Of a stretch of DNA of 64,000 nt, positions 12,774 to 24,849 are shown piece by piece. Source of the stretch: Sphagnum magellanicum. Its lineage: Eukaryota > Streptophyta > Sphagnopsida > Sphagnales > Sphagnaceae. Under the pieces are notes generated by a model. It was not told where the DNA came from, did no database searches, and saw nothing but the letters and a program-made list of their open reading frames with translations. The stretch is from positions 6,866,041-6,930,040 of the forward strand of contig CM038917.1 of NCBI GenBank assembly GCA_021904315.1, in the 5' to 3' direction. The position numbers and the translations under genes are program-made. Within the stretch, counting starts at the first letter, position 1; each line of letters starts with the position of its first letter.

Positions 12774-13620
12774 CGCCTACTAATACAGAATAGATCGGAA
12801 CATGGATCGAATCATCAGATGCAAGATGCAACAAAAGAAACGAAAAGAAAACACTAGTGTACTGAAAGGGAAACAAATCCATGCGCATGGGCGATATAAA
12901 TACTCACCACTGATAGAATTCGCGATTCAACTCGCTAAAGAAAGCAGAGCGATTCAACGAAAATCACTGTGATTCAACGTCGCGGGAGCAGCAGCACACG
13001 CGCGGGCTCGATAGGTCACACTCGCGGATCGACACTCACAATTAGAAAGAAAGAAAGAAAAAAAACTGCTCTGCATAAAACAGTTGGAAGCTCTGTGAGC
13101 GAATTAGGCTACTGGAATCTCAGAGCATTCTCAGAGCTGAGGAGGAGGAGGAGGAACAGGGGACGAACATAAAACAGTTGCAAGGTCCACGCCGCGAATT
13201 AGGCTACTCGATCTGAGACCATATTCTAAAAGCTTTAGAGGAGGAGGACCAGGAGCAGGGGACCACGACAACAGTTCTCAGGGCTACTGCAGAGGAGGAG
13301 GAGGAGGAGGAGGAACAGGGGACGACTAAAGAACTGTTGCTCGTTGCTGCCCGAATTTAACCTATTTGAATCTCTGACGAATGGCAGAGCTGCAGCAGCG
13401 GATGACGATGAGGGGAAGAAAAAGAGCAGCAGCAGATCACCAAGATCACGATGAAAAACCCAGAAAACCAAATATCCTGTAAAACCAAAGCAATGCAAAC
13501 CACAAACTGAGCTCTCAGAACACTAACAACGTCTTACGCCTTCTGGAAAGACTAAACTGCCTCTCTTAATGGGCTGTGAAGGTGTCAGCTCTGGCTGGAC
13601 ACCGCTTTTGTCTTATTGTA
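12774..13620 (-). promoter_or_regulatory. Putative 5' leader and promoter region, copy A
   Basis: GC-richer than its surroundings and conserved in copy B. It carries a second donor-like site (CAGTG|GTGAGTATTT near 12909 on the minus strand), so a further non-coding leader exon is likely. GGAGGA runs at 13138-13156, 13240-13250 and 13295-13315 are CCTCCT on the gene strand, as in pyrimidine-rich plant leaders. A TGGGCT (site II-like) motif lies at about 13570. No transcription start can be fixed from sequence alone. Confidence 0.35.
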
Positions 13621-14830
13621 CATAATTGCCTATTTCTTGAATCTTGGCAAAGGAATTTTTTTAAATTATATGGTTAGCTAGCAACCATGATAATTACCCA
13701 TGGTCAGCTATGATAATTAACCACGCTAGGACAAATTTCAGCCATGTTATGATCAATTTTTGCCGGTATGATATTAATTAGCCATGCTAATTTCAATTTT
13801 AGTCATATTTCATTCCATGTATTCATGTAATCTATGTGTGATGATATAACTCTATCATCCATTCTCTCCATTTTTTTCACCTCACCACCTATCTTGAATC
13901 ATTAAGATCACAGTGCGGAATTTGGTAATTCGCAATTCAAAACTACCACTCCTCCAAGCCCTCAAATCCTCTAGTGGTCAATGTAATTTGTTAATCATGC
14001 TCAAGTGTACAAAATATGTGAATAATTAAATACTTTGATCATGTAATACAAATCTATTTGAATATATTATGTGTTGGTCATACATGTGTGTACATAATTA
14101 TGTATGTGAATGTATTGATCATGTACATACATGTTGCATACAAAAATATGTGAATTGAAGTGTTGAGATCGTGTACATGCAAAACTTATATATAGGTGTT
14201 GATCATATGTATGACCAATTCTGTGAATGTGTTTTAATCATGTAAACAAGTTATGTGCAAATGGGTACCAGGTGAAATGTCCAGAGTGAGGTGTTACCAT
14301 GGCAACTTCAACATTTCAATGTCAAAGAATTATTTTATTTTTAACATTCCATGTCCAAGACTAGAATATTTTTATTCTAAAAGATTTTATAATTTTCCTT
14401 CACAAAAGTTCTTTGTTTATTGAAAAAATAATTTTTTCCAAAATTTCAACATTTCTGAAATAATATAATTAGTGTTGAAACTTGAAGCTTCATATGCAAA
14501 ATTATACATGAATTCACATTTTGAGGTCATGTATGTCCAAATTTTATATATGTATGTGTTGATCCATGCATACACAATTATGTGAATGTATCTTATATCA
14601 TGTGTATGAGTTATGTGTGAATGGGGTACTAGCTGAAGTGCCCAAAGTGAGGTATTACCAGGCAACTGCAACATTTCAATGTTTTTATTTTTAAGATTCT
14701 ATGTCAAAAACTAGAATATTCCAGAATATATTAAAATATTCTTTGTTCTCCTTCACAAAATTTTATTTGTTGAGTTTTGTTTTTGTTTTGATAACTTCAA
14801 CATATCTCAAATAATCGAATTACTGTTAAA
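13621..14830. repeat. AT-rich tail of copy A with a ~350-bp internal duplication
   Basis: The block with 'tgcaaatgggtaccag...' (about 14259) recurs about 350 bases later as 'tgtgaatggggtactagc...' (about 14611). Both are followed by 'gcaact.caacatttcaatgt' and 'actagaatatt'. The same structure is present in copy B. The upstream part (13640-13830) repeats 'agccatgataatta'-type phrases. Confidence 0.6.
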
Positions 14831-15659
14831 AGCTGGCAGAGGAGTAAGTTCGTTGCAGCAATCAATTGCGCAGTAAGTACTGTACTGCGGTAGTACCTAG
14901 GCTGGTCAGGCACTAACTAAATATTTTTGAATTTGCTAATTTTTTTGAAAAGTACCAACCTGGCTGAAAATCTGAAAAAGACTCTTGAAAGCAAACTAGC
15001 TTCATTATTTAGTATAGTGCATAATTGTAGAATTTATTTTTGTTTTACTTCCAAAAGTAAATGACAAAAAAATTATTATTACATTAGGCATCTTCTACCA
15101 AACCAGCCTAGGTAATATGATAATGTGCAACAACTAACAAGGTATAACAACCCACCCAAAGAAAGATGACATTTAATAGCATGATGTAGAATGTGCTTTC
15201 ATGTGCTTGAGGAAATTCGGAAGATTTTCTTTATTTGGTTGATTTCACATACTTCTCTAGAGAAAATAGATATATTATATATAATTGGTTTTCATTCAAG
15301 ACTTATAATGTGGTAGGAAAGATCTGAATGTTTTTCTTTCAGATGCCAAACATTATCTTTTAGACCATGGGTCACTCAAAGATTATAGCAAAGATTTTAA
15401 GTGAAGAGACGAGAAGCAAATTCCAATTCAAAGGCATAAGGTAATAATGTATGATGAGAGTGATAGTGCTAATTCATATCTGGGGCTTTGTGGTTATCTT
15501 TTATCCACAGCACACAATTCAATCCACATGACATGGGTGCTGTGTGCATTAGGAGACCTGTCAAGTTAAAGTTGTTGCAATTTGAAAAACAGTTTTTACA
15601 ATCACAATCAAAATGAGATTGCAAAGTGTTTTAGTTTATTTACCTTCACCACTGACTGT

Positions 15660-16420
15660 TACCTTTCAGTACCTAATGAACTCAGTCTACTGTAATCATA
15701 GATGGCCAAAGTGAACCAGCACCCAATAGCACACCATGTAGGACGGATCATGTGTGAATAAGAAATGCTTTTTCATTGTATTACTACCCCACAGCTAACC
15801 ATAGTGGTCAGTTATGTACTAACCATCCACATGTACCTACCTAATAGTCACCAAGTGCCTTCCCTCCTTACCTACCATCATAGGAACCCACATGAGATGG
15901 GGTACTGTGCTCCTTAGGAGGGGCAGTAAAAGTTGATCCAATTCAGGAAATTTTTTTGCTGCAATCACAAATAAGATGAGATTGCAAAGTGTTGTAGTTA
16001 ATTTATCCTCACCAATGACTCTTGCTGAAACAGTCCCTAATCAACAGTATTTACTGTAATCATTGATTTCTTTTCCAAGAATTTGGGCCAAAGTGAACCA
16101 GCGCACCATGTAAGATGGTGTGTGGAAAGGAAACTTTTTCATTGTATTATTGTCCCATAGTTAACCACTGTGGTTAGCGAGTACTAACGAATCACATTAT
16201 CTACCTACCTAGTGGACATCCATCGCCTTTCCTCCTTACCTGCCTTCCTTCCTTCGGAGGATCCTGCTTGGGATTGGCACTGTGCCCATTAGGAGGTGGA
16301 GTAAAAGCTGATGCAATTTGGATAACAATTTGTTACAATCACAAACAAGATGAGATTGCAAACTGTTTTAGTTGATTTATTTTCATCAATGACTTTTGCT
16401 GAAATAATCCTTTTAATCAA
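15660..16420. repeat. Two ~361-bp degenerate tandem units, copy A
   Basis: The phrases 'actgtaatcat.gat', 'ggccaaagtgaaccagc', 'tttttcattgtattact' and 'cctacctaatag/agtgg' recur in order about 361 bases apart (15672 and 16033). Each unit contains a palindrome-like 'taaccatagtggtta' segment. Copy B has the same units, and a third unit lies outside the duplication at about 44650-44900. Confidence 0.6.
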
Positions 16421-17184
16421 GGTTGTCAGCCCAAGTATACCAGGGGATGTCTCATGGACCTCTAGGATCTCCTGATTCTAACATCCAATAAAAATGTAGG
16501 CTTATGACAATAAGTCATGGTTCAGGGACCTCTTGATTTGCTCAAACCATGTTGGGCAAGTGCTTGGAGCATTGGGAAGCATCAGGAAACATTGAGTGAC
16601 ACTCTCGGAGCACCAGGAGAGCGCTAGGGAACATTAAGAAACACCAAACAACTTTAGGAAGTGTTGAGAAACACATCAGGAAGGCCAAACAGCACATTAG
16701 GTGCACCAGGCATGACACCTAGAGTTTGAGGCATAACGCTGAGATTGTCAAGGCCTAACCCAAAAAATAAATAAATAAAAAGAAATGTCAGAAACTCTCG
16801 CACTCTCATTGCATTGTCCAATGCACCAAGAGGATCAAGTAGAATGTCAAGAGTGCCATAGCTTGAAAAACATAAACATAATTTAAATTTTTTTGACACC
16901 TCTCAGCATCAGTCCCAAGCGTCCTTGTGTGCCAAGGGCACTGTGCAAAACTCTAGGAGTATAAAGACTCCAAAAAAAAGACCAAAGACCAACATGTCAA
17001 TGCAGTGTCATAGACCACTTCAGGCAGCATGCCAACACTCTAGGAAAGTGCTTCTGTGGTCAATCATTAAATTTGTCCCATTCTTCTTGTTCCAGTGAGT
17101 CTCTTTATATAGAAGTCCTGGATCATCGTTGAGAACGTACCCTACAAAAGTTAGCAGTGGTGTTTTCCTAATCTGTCACTGAAA

Positions 17185-17349
17185 TTGACTCACAGTGCTG
17201 CAGGAACATGGCAATTTGCTGGCTCAGATCCTGCAGCTGAGGATGTCTTGGATCATACCACAATTACAGCAGAAGCCAGCAGGAACATAGTGGTGGCTGC
17301 TAAAGCAAAAGACTTGAACACCTCTTTGCTTACAAGTGATGAAATGAAG
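17185..17349 (+). other. Exon-like coding fragment of unknown origin
   Basis: An open stretch preceded by acceptor-like gactcacag/gctgcag and ending at AAG|GTCAG reads protein-like (FAGSDPAAEDVLDHTTITAE, then NIVVAAKAKDLNTSLLTSDE). I do not recognise the family, and no partner exon is convincing. It lies just past the right edge of duplication copy A and may be a gene relic or a fragment carried by a repeat. Confidence 0.25.
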
Positions 17350-18117
17350 GTCAGAACATCTACCATCTAATCTGATTTCATGTTTGATTACAACTTGTCG
17401 TGTGCTTTTAGTTAGTTACAGGTGAGTTCAAGACTTAAGCTTGTGATTAACTTGCAGCCACTGGATGCAAGTTAAGACCTGGCTCAGGTTACAACTACCA
17501 ATCCAGATGCTCTCAGGGTATGTTCTGGGGCTTAATATGTAAGATTATCAGAAAGCAGGAGATTAAGTGAGCAAGCTCTTAGATGAGATGCTCCAGGGTA
17601 GGCGATACTGCTCACTAAAAAATTGAGCCATTGTCAAAATGTTCTACATTTTATCTTGTAAATTTGATCAGCCCAATGGGAATCCTTAGACAGAGTTTGT
17701 ACACACGAAACACTTTTTCATTAATCAAGAAGCTACCTAATCTCTGTCAAAATTACATAAGAAGAAGCCAGTTAAACATACCAGAGGGCTGTCCTATCAT
17801 CACTTGCACACATTTTATATTTTATAGAAAAACCTTGTGCAAGATAAATCCTCAAACCACTGGCTTTATTGAAATGGGGCTCACACTCAGCTCCACCTCA
17901 CAGGAGCCCATATTCAGACAAAACCCATGGCCGAGGGTTTTGCCCTACACATGGAGCCCACCCAATTTTCATAATGCGCAACTACTTCAAGAAATAAAAA
18001 CTTGACAGGTTTTTACATGCAGTAAAGCCCCAGACCAGGAGGACATTGCTGAAATTGGGGAAACACCCTTGGCTCCTGCCTTGCAATCCCTCATTTCAGT
18101 AATCCATTACCCTAGTG

Positions 18118-18310
18118 CCTTGGCCAATTCGACACTAATTATATTAATTTAAAGAATTGTTGAAATTTTCAAAAATTATTTCTTGCAAATAAAAAAATAT
18201 TGTGAAAGATAATAGTGAGTATCTAGGAATATTTTATTTGTTGAAATGAATTTTTCAAAATTAATTAATTATTTCATGAACATGTGTTGAAATGGCCAAG
18301 GTACTACAGT
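18118..18310. repeat. Dispersed repeat R2, copy 1
   Basis: From 'ccttggccaattcgacac' to 'atggccaaggtactacag' this matches 53463-53655 with small indels. In both places it sits beside a sequence related to the Harbinger-type MITE at 53102-53458. Confidence 0.6.
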
Positions 18311-18547
18311 TGTCCTGAGGCTTTACCTACCACATATGGTCATTCCTTACCCACAAGCCCCAACCCACCCGCCCCAAGTCACCCTTTGCTCTCCTGCACC
18401 CCAAGTTATAACTGCCCATGCAGCAACCAAACATCTGCCACTGCATGATGGATGCACACGTTTTGTTGCAGGCCTGCAACTACAATTGGGAGGCACACTA
18501 GACACCCCAAAAGGTAACGTTGGGCCTATCAATTACGGGGCTCAGAG

Positions 18548-18760
18548 CATCTGCAGCAGAGCTCAGTATGTGATCTGCAAAAAGTATTTTTCACATCCAA
18601 GTTTGGTTATTTACGTTTATGCAACCCCAAAGATAAAACTGAAAGTGGGACATCAAATAGGTGGGGGACTACTAATAGCAAATCACTTGGAGCAATCATA
18701 TGATTAGCCAATCAGAAACACTCAGCAGCAATCAGATCATATTTATTACACTCTTGGCAG
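18548..18760 (-). mobile_element. Degraded relative of the 53.1-kb Harbinger-type MITE
   Basis: 'gagcatctgcagcagagctc' followed by 'agtatgtgatctgcaaaaag' matches the reverse complement of the right end of the 53102-53458 element. The internal phrases 'ggggactactaatagcaaa' and 'ccaatcagaaac' are shared in the + direction. No matching far end was found, so the copy is truncated or rearranged. Confidence 0.45.
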
Positions 18761-19977
18761 AGAGGTTTGAGATGAAAATAAAGACAAAAAAAACTTTGAT
18801 GATGATTATGACTTATCTTTGAATAGTGCTTTAGTTGGTGAAGGTTCATCTTCCCATGTTTGAAAATGAAAGATTGTATAAGCTTGAAACATTTTAAAAT
18901 TATTTCCATGAGAGTGGTTAGTAGTTGTGAGCTCCTACATGTGTTATCCTCTTATGTAATGAAACTTTTTTTCGTTAGTTATGTTTTTTGTGCAATTTTT
19001 TCTTCATTAATTTCAATTTGTTCATCTTTTGTTTGAGCTCATATTTATTTCATTGATTTTTTATGAATTTTAAAGTTGCATCTATTTTCTCACATTTTGA
19101 TTAATACACAAATATTTGATGGGGACGATACCACTTGAATGTTATACCTTACATAAATATAATGCATGTTGTCAATAATTCATTGCATTATTGTTATATC
19201 TAATGCACTACTTATCATGTTTATTTTTTCTTGTCATCTTATGTGTTATACATGTCATTACATCATCATTAGTTATTACATGTTTCTAGATATTAATTTT
19301 TGTGATTCTCATTATACTTAATGCATGTACCTAATGTCATCTTGTGATTGGCTAGTTGGATGTGCTAAAGTGATATGCTTGAGTATTTTGTTATAGTTAA
19401 CACCTACTTTGACTTGCTTATTGCTAAAAATATGTTTTAACTCTCTTTTGAATTCGAATGCTCACTTTGCAATTTCATACATATATCCTTGAGAGAAATA
19501 AATATCCATTTTATTTTTATTTTTAAGGTTGAAATATTGTGATTCATTTTCATTTGGCACCAACAAGTTCAAAAGACATTATCTATTGGCTCAAGGCAAG
19601 CACAAAAGGCCACCCACTACCCTATTAATGTTGGTTTTAAGTACAATGATTTTTTTAAGAAACTCCTATTGAAGGTAGGAAAGAGACTAGGAGAGATAAA
19701 AAAACTAGAGAGCTAGACAGTTTGAGGGGAGATATAATTCAAAAAACAAATATTACAACCAAGGTCCATAAACATTAGTCATTTTTACAACCTTTGTTTA
19801 ATTGTGGATACTTTTTTTTGACCATTTTTCTCCAAACTTATAAAAGATGTTTTAAGAAAATTATATTGGTTTTTAAAAGTTTTTTTGGGTGAAATTTGCT
19901 TTTTTTTGGGATTATTATAATTGCATTTTATAAAATTAAGGGTTTTTTATTGTTTTCAAAATTTGTGGAGATGGATC
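18761..19977. other. Intergenic DNA, no gene seen
   Basis: AT-rich sequence with T runs. No ORF or repeat boundary can be supported. Confidence 0.45.
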
Positions 19978-19982
19978 TCACC

Positions 19983-20804
19983 TGTCGCAACCCCACTTTG
20001 GCCAAGTGTGGGGGTGAAGCCCAACACTTGGAAAAGTTAGAGGTTTGGAGTCCTCCAGGACTCCCGAATGTTTAGAGCTCGGCAGCAAGGCCCAAAACAC
20101 CTCGCATTGGGGTGTTCTTGGTGTCATTGGAAAGGTCTTGAAACGTAGATATCGAAAATGGCCTCGCATTGACAATTCGGACATCTGCAACCCAAGTTAT
20201 GGGCAAAAGAAGGGCCGGGAGTCAAACTGGCAGTTTGACGTCCGACCACTAAAAGTCGGGAATCGACCTCTTCACGACGTCGCCTTGAAGAGTGCAACAC
20301 GGCGTTGGAAAGCTCTCGACGAGAGCTACAACATTGATTCAAGGCTCGTCCCGATCCAAGTTTGGGGCGAGGAGGTATGGCCGTTCAAAGTTTCGGGAGT
20401 CTAGCCGGGACACTTTCGGGACTCCATTTCGGGAGTCCCAACAAAATGTGCCATTCGGATGTAGCCTCCGTGACCAGCCGCAGAAAATACTATAAGGGGG
20501 GGAGGTGGTGGCTTCCCTCGAGTCCGGGTCGTGGTGAGTCTTGTGTGTCCAAATGCCTGTGGCAAGTCCCAACACCCAAGGGTGTCCCGAATGCTAAACT
20601 AACTCGATTTGGTTGATTTTTGGATGCAGATTCACACAAGTTAAGCTAGTCCCTCTTCCTAGTCTAATCCCTGGGCTCCCAACTCGACCCTCTACCCCTT
20701 TTTAAAGTTGGAAGCCGGGAGCGTGCTACCAAGTCTCAACTTTTCGCAACTTGACTTTGTGAAACCCTCAAGTGGGTTTCACCCCGTGACTTGGGAGCGC
20801 GTCA
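19983..20804 (+). mobile_element. Solo LTR (family L1), plus orientation
   Basis: It begins TGTCGCAACC and ends GAGCGCGTCA, with near-matching inverted termini (TGTCGC / GCGTCA). It is bordered by the 5-bp direct repeat TCACC (19978-19982 and 20805-20809). At 822 bp it is markedly GC-richer than its flanks and contains a TATA-like TATAAG at 20491. No retrotransposon body follows, so it is a solo LTR, expected from recombination between the two LTRs of a complete element. It is homologous to 21926-22756 in inverse orientation. Confidence 0.85.
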
Positions 20805-20929
20805 TCACCTCACTTGGGTAAGTGTTTATTATTTGGATGTTATTCTTCATTACACTTTAGAATTGTGCAACATCTAAATCTAAAGTGCATAATGTGTTTT
20901 CAAATTTAAATAGGAATATAATAGGATTC

Positions 20930-21440
20930 AATGTCTTTCCAATGTTCTATTGGTGATTTTTTCAATAAAAAAAAGTTCCATGGCATTGTGTTGCAAATTG
21001 TATGTGATGTAAACAAAATATTTGGAATGTTTGTGTTAGCCAACTTGGAGGGTTTCATGATGGTGGACAATTGAAGAAGTGTAGCCTATATGCACAATTG
21101 AAGTTTTGGGAAATTTTCTAAGAACCAATTATTACCATTCGAAGTATGAGATGCACTCCATTCTTAATTGGTGATGCAACTTATCCAATTTGTACTTACT
21201 TGGAAAAGAATTGAAAGACTCATAATCTTGTAAATGTGGACAAAACAAAATTCCAACATGAATTTTGGGATGGTGGTCAAAAAAAATGCATTAAGTTTTT
21301 TGAAAAAAAAATGGTGAATTTTGAAACATTTCAACTTCAAAGTTAGTAGAGCATCATTAATTACAATTGCTTGTTATGTACTTCACAAATATTGTGAAAT
21401 GTGGGGTGCACCAAAAGTTAAATTGGCAAATGAAAAAATT
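20930..21440 (+). pseudogene. PIF/Harbinger (DDE_Tnp_4) transposase relic
   Basis: Across several frames, conserved blocks of the plant Harbinger transposase can be read in order: HGIVLQIVCDVNKIFGMF (about 20979), a GFHDGGQLKKCSLY block (the HD motif region, about 21050), LIGDATYPICTYLEKN (second catalytic Asp region, about 21163), and RASLITIACYVLHKYCEMWG (C-terminal block, about 21350). Frame changes and stops separate the blocks, so it is long dead. It lies between two solo LTRs that inserted around it. The terminal repeats of the original element were not found. Confidence 0.7.
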
Positions 21441-21925
21441 TAAGTAGTAACAACTTAATAGGGTTTGATGTTGATAGATTGTTTATTATTAGAAAAGGAA
21501 AACATGCAAAAGAAGAATCACAATAAAACATTTTGGGATTTACAATCAAGTTTCGTGACTACGTTTTAATTAGGAAGGGCATATGGAATTAGTCACTCAT
21601 GAGTTGATAAACCCATGTCGTTTCACCCATTTAATTACAAAGCCCAATCCTCTTATCAACTGAAACTTTTTTATTTTGGCTTAATATTAAAATTCCATGT
21701 CATTAATTACCTTTGTATGATGTGTAAAGTGCATGTCATCTCAACTTAGTCGTTTTATTTGATTAAGTGTTACAAAAAACACCTTGATGGATGGATGACA
21801 TGTGTCAAAAATTTATAAACACATTATTAGTCATTGCACATTTACCAAAAGTCAACTTAATTTAACCCATGTAGTTAGGGTAATTAAAAATCAACCTAGC
21901 CTAACTTAGCTTACTTGGCCAAAAG

Positions 21926-22756
21926 TGACGCGCTCCCAAGTCACGGGGTGAAACCCACTTTAGGGTTTCACAAAGTCAAGTTGCGGAAAGTTGAACTTAG
22001 TAGCACGCTCCCGGCTTCCAACTCTAGAAAGGGGTAGAGGGTCGAGTTGGGAGCCCCGGGATTAGACTAGGAAGAGGGACTAGCTTAGCTTGTGTGATTC
22101 TGCATCCAAAAACCAACCCCACGAGGTTAGTTTAGCATTCGGGACACCCTTTGGTGTTGGGACTTGCCACGGGCACTTGGACACACAAGACTCACCACGG
22201 CCCGGACTCGGGGGAAGCCACCACCTTCCCCCATATAGTATTCTCTGCAGCTCGTCGCCGAGGCTACATCCAAATGGCACAAATTCCCGGGACTCCCAAG
22301 TTGGAGTCCCGAAATTGTCCCGAAATCGTCCCGGTTGGGGTCCCGGGACTTTGGGAGGTCATATCTTCTCGCCCTGACCTCCGATCGCGACGAGGTCTGA
22401 AGCAAAGTTGTAGCCCTCGTCGAGATCTTTCCAACGCCGTGTAGCACACCCGAATCGGACATCGCAAACTGGTCTATTCCCGACTTTTAGTGGTCGGGAG
22501 TCAAACTGCCAATTTGACTCCCGGCCCTTCTTTTGCCCATAACTTGCGCTACAGATATCCAAATCTCCAATGCGAGGGCATTTTAGACATCTACGTTTCG
22601 AGACCTTTCCAATGACACCAAGAACACCCCAATGCGAGGTGTTTTGCCCCTTGCTGTCGAGCTCTGAACATTCGGGAGTCCCGAAAGACTCCTAGCCTCC
22701 AACTTTTCCAAGTGTTGGGCTTCACCCCCACACTTGGCCAAAGTGGGGTTGCGACA
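21926..22756 (-). mobile_element. Solo LTR (family L1), minus orientation
   Basis: Read on the minus strand it begins TGTCGCAACC (22756) and ends GCGTCA (21926), 831 bp, homologous throughout to the LTR at 19983-20804. It has its own, different 5-bp target duplication AAAAG (21921-21925 and 22757-22761). This proves a separate insertion, not the right arm of an inverted-repeat transposon. It carries the same GC-rich segments and a TATA-like stretch near 22235-22240. Confidence 0.85.
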
Positions 22757-22761
22757 AAAAG

Positions 22762-22990
22762 TCAACCTAGTTAAATTATTTAACTTATGTTAGGTAATGT
22801 AAGTTACTTAACTTTGGCTAGGTGGTCTAAATTAAAAACAAACATCAGACTTCTAGCCCAAGAAACCTAGACTAGGCTACCTAACCTAAGCAAAATGACC
22901 TACGTATCATAAATTACAAGAGTGAGGACTTGAACCCTTCACCTTCACTTTGGGGTTCAAGTCTTCATCCATTGCATCTCCATTGACATT
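22762..22990. repeat. TAGGTTAGG-rich block with a tRNA-like B-box phrase
   Basis: 'cctagacta ggctacctaacctaag'-type sequence is followed on the minus strand by 'ggtgaagggttcaagtcct'. A related pairing of TAGGTAGG repeats with 'ggtgaggggttcaagtctt' occurs at 34740-34960. The ggttcaagtc phrase resembles a polymerase III B box. No A box or cloverleaf was found. Confidence 0.35.
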
Positions 22991-23209
22991 AATGCCATTG
23001 TGGCACCAAAGACATCCTCGTCACCATTAACATTCATAACCTCAATCTCAAAATTCATCACGTGCACACCTTGATCTATGGCATTAAGTATGCCATTTAT
23101 TTTGATAGTACTAAAAAAAATGTTATCAAAATGTTCAAACCATGGCCAATCTAATGGAAGTGCAACAATTAGCTCATTCACACTAGCCACACTTTATCTT
23201 ATACTAGTG

Positions 23210-23560
23210 TGACATGTGCTGTTGGCTCAAGTGTGAGCATGACTATGTAATTGTTCCAAACGTGAATAAGACCCTGATGCTTGTGAAAAATATTTTAAAT
23301 TTTAAATTAATTTTCAGTGACAAAAACATTGCTCAAAATTCAATATTCCCCCAATCTTAGGCCTAAAAACTAAGAAATCACCTGCATAAAATCCCAATTA
23401 TCAAGGAATTTCTAACAATGTCTAGAATGCACACAAATTTGCCTAATGTTTTTAGTTTTGAACTTCCAATGACAAACTTATTCAATACCTTTATACCTTA
23501 CGTCTAAACACTACCAAATTGGTACCTCAATGCACCCTCCTGCTCAAGGGATTTCCAACA
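23210..23560. repeat. Dispersed repeat family R1, copy 2
   Basis: Carries the ordered motifs 'gttggctcaagtgtgagc', 'gctcaaaattcaatatt', 'aatttctaacaatgtctag' and a 'tcaatacctttatacc' close, parallel to 6545-6850 and 23700-24110. It lies about 490 bases before copy 3, so the two form a degenerate tandem pair. Confidence 0.5.
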
Positions 23561-23699
23561 GTACCAAGTACCAAGAGCATGAAAGGGGGTCTCATCATTT
23601 GAGAGATCTCCACTAGACAACACAAACAAACAAACCACCTTCCTTAATATATAGATACCCTTGGCCCAAAGATTCACTATTATAACCTATACAGAGTGT

Positions 23700-24110
23700 A
23701 GGCTGAGTCATTGGCCCAAGTGTGAACACATTCTTTATTTTTCACATTTTCAGAATTGAAGATTTAAAATTTTGACAATGTGAACACATTGAGGGCTCAA
23801 CTGATTATTCCTTCCAAACCCAATATTTGCAATTTGTTTGAATTTCCAGCAACAAAATCCATTCAAAAATCAATATCTTCCACATCTTAGCTCTGAAAAT
23901 TGTGAAATAAACTCTATTAAATCTGACTCACCCAGGGCTTTCTAACAACACCAAGAACACCCCTAAATTCCAATGCAGTTTTCAGTTTCAATTTTATTCA
24001 TTTTTCATTGAGAAAATGATTCAATAATCAATAGTTTTCTCCACACTGTAGCTCCAAACAGTCTCAAACCAAGTCAGTGCACCCCTACTCATCAAAAGCT
24101 CTTTGAAGAT
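23700..24110. repeat. Dispersed repeat family R1, copy 3
   Basis: 'attggcccaagtgtgaac', 'tcaaaaatcaatatcttcc', 'gctttctaacaacaccaag' and 'ctccacactgtagctcc' recur in the same order as in copies 1 and 2. It is followed by 'acaaaacaaaacaaac' (about 24166), matching 'acacaaacaaacaaacc' after copy 2. Confidence 0.5.
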
Positions 24111-24629
24111 ACAAGGGCACAGCATGAAGCACCATGGTTTGGGAGGATCTCATCTCAGCATAACAAAACAAAACAAAACAAACTACCTTGTTTCATACAT
24201 AGATAGCCAAAGTGAAAGACTCCAACAGAGTGTTTCCAAAATCAAAATCTGATCACACACTTTTTCTGACATGCCAATGCAAAAGATGGTTCTAGCCTTT
24301 TTGTTTTTGGTATGCCTAATTGCCCATAAATTGAGGGGTGAAGAGCCACCAGTAAATTAAATCTAGAAGAGGCTTTTAATATATGGTGGCCTGGCAGGCT
24401 AGCACACACCTCTTGCTGGAGGTTTTTCTTCTTTTTTAAAAAATGTCTTATAAATATAGAATTTACACATCCAAGATGATTCAGCATGCATTCCAATTTC
24501 CAAGTTTGAAACTTAGAAATGCCTTAGTACACGGGTAGCTTCAACACATGTTTGACTAATAAGTAATCAATTAATTTAAAATTTCCATATTTTATAGTAA
24601 AATATTCCTGAACATTTGTTATTTTCTTT

Positions 24630-24846
24630 CACAAAATTTTGCTCTTTGAAAATTTCTATAAATTAATATATGACCAATTACTGACCGAGCTGCTGAGGTA
24701 TGCAGATAAATTAATTATTTGTGATGACAAGGGAGATACTTTTGCCGTGGGATGTGCAGCCTCAATATTTGATGAAAATCAATTCGAGCAGTTGTCACCT
24801 TGGGTGAAAAAGTTGGGTAGAGATCAGTTCTTTTCTCTTTTCTCCT
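24630..24846 (+). other. Exon-like open stretch of unknown family
   Basis: The frame reads protein-like text (YADKLIICDDKGDTFAVGCA, then ASIFDENQFEQLSPWVKKLG) that looks less random than the surrounding AT-rich ORFs. I do not recognise it. Neither splice sites nor flanking exons are convincing. It could be a gene fragment or chance. Confidence 0.2.
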
Positions 24847-24849
24847 GAC

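Larger units (their letters stand above)
8108..17044. repeat. Segmental duplication, copy A
   Basis: From 'gttctggagcaca' at 8108 to 'aacactcta' at about 17044 this segment aligns colinearly with 35056-44452, offset 26948 at the left end. Flanks on both sides are unrelated. Divergence is low; I count about 6 substitutions in the roughly 240 bases from 8881. Copy A lacks a 364-base insertion present in copy B and differs by many small indels outside the coding exons. It carries one complete F-box gene with its leader and a downstream repeat-rich tail. Confidence 0.95.

Noticed and set aside
17631-18005. 124-residue plus-strand ORF
   Set aside because: No recognisable domain, repeat-like surroundings and no splice or leader context.
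19983-22756. A single 2.8-kb transposon with ~820-bp terminal inverted repeats
   Set aside because: Each arm has its own 5-bp target duplication and LTR-like termini, so they are two insertions.
22930-22970. tRNA gene on the basis of the ggttcaagtc phrase
   Set aside because: No acceptor stem, A box or anticodon arm could be paired around it; the same holds at 34920-34935.
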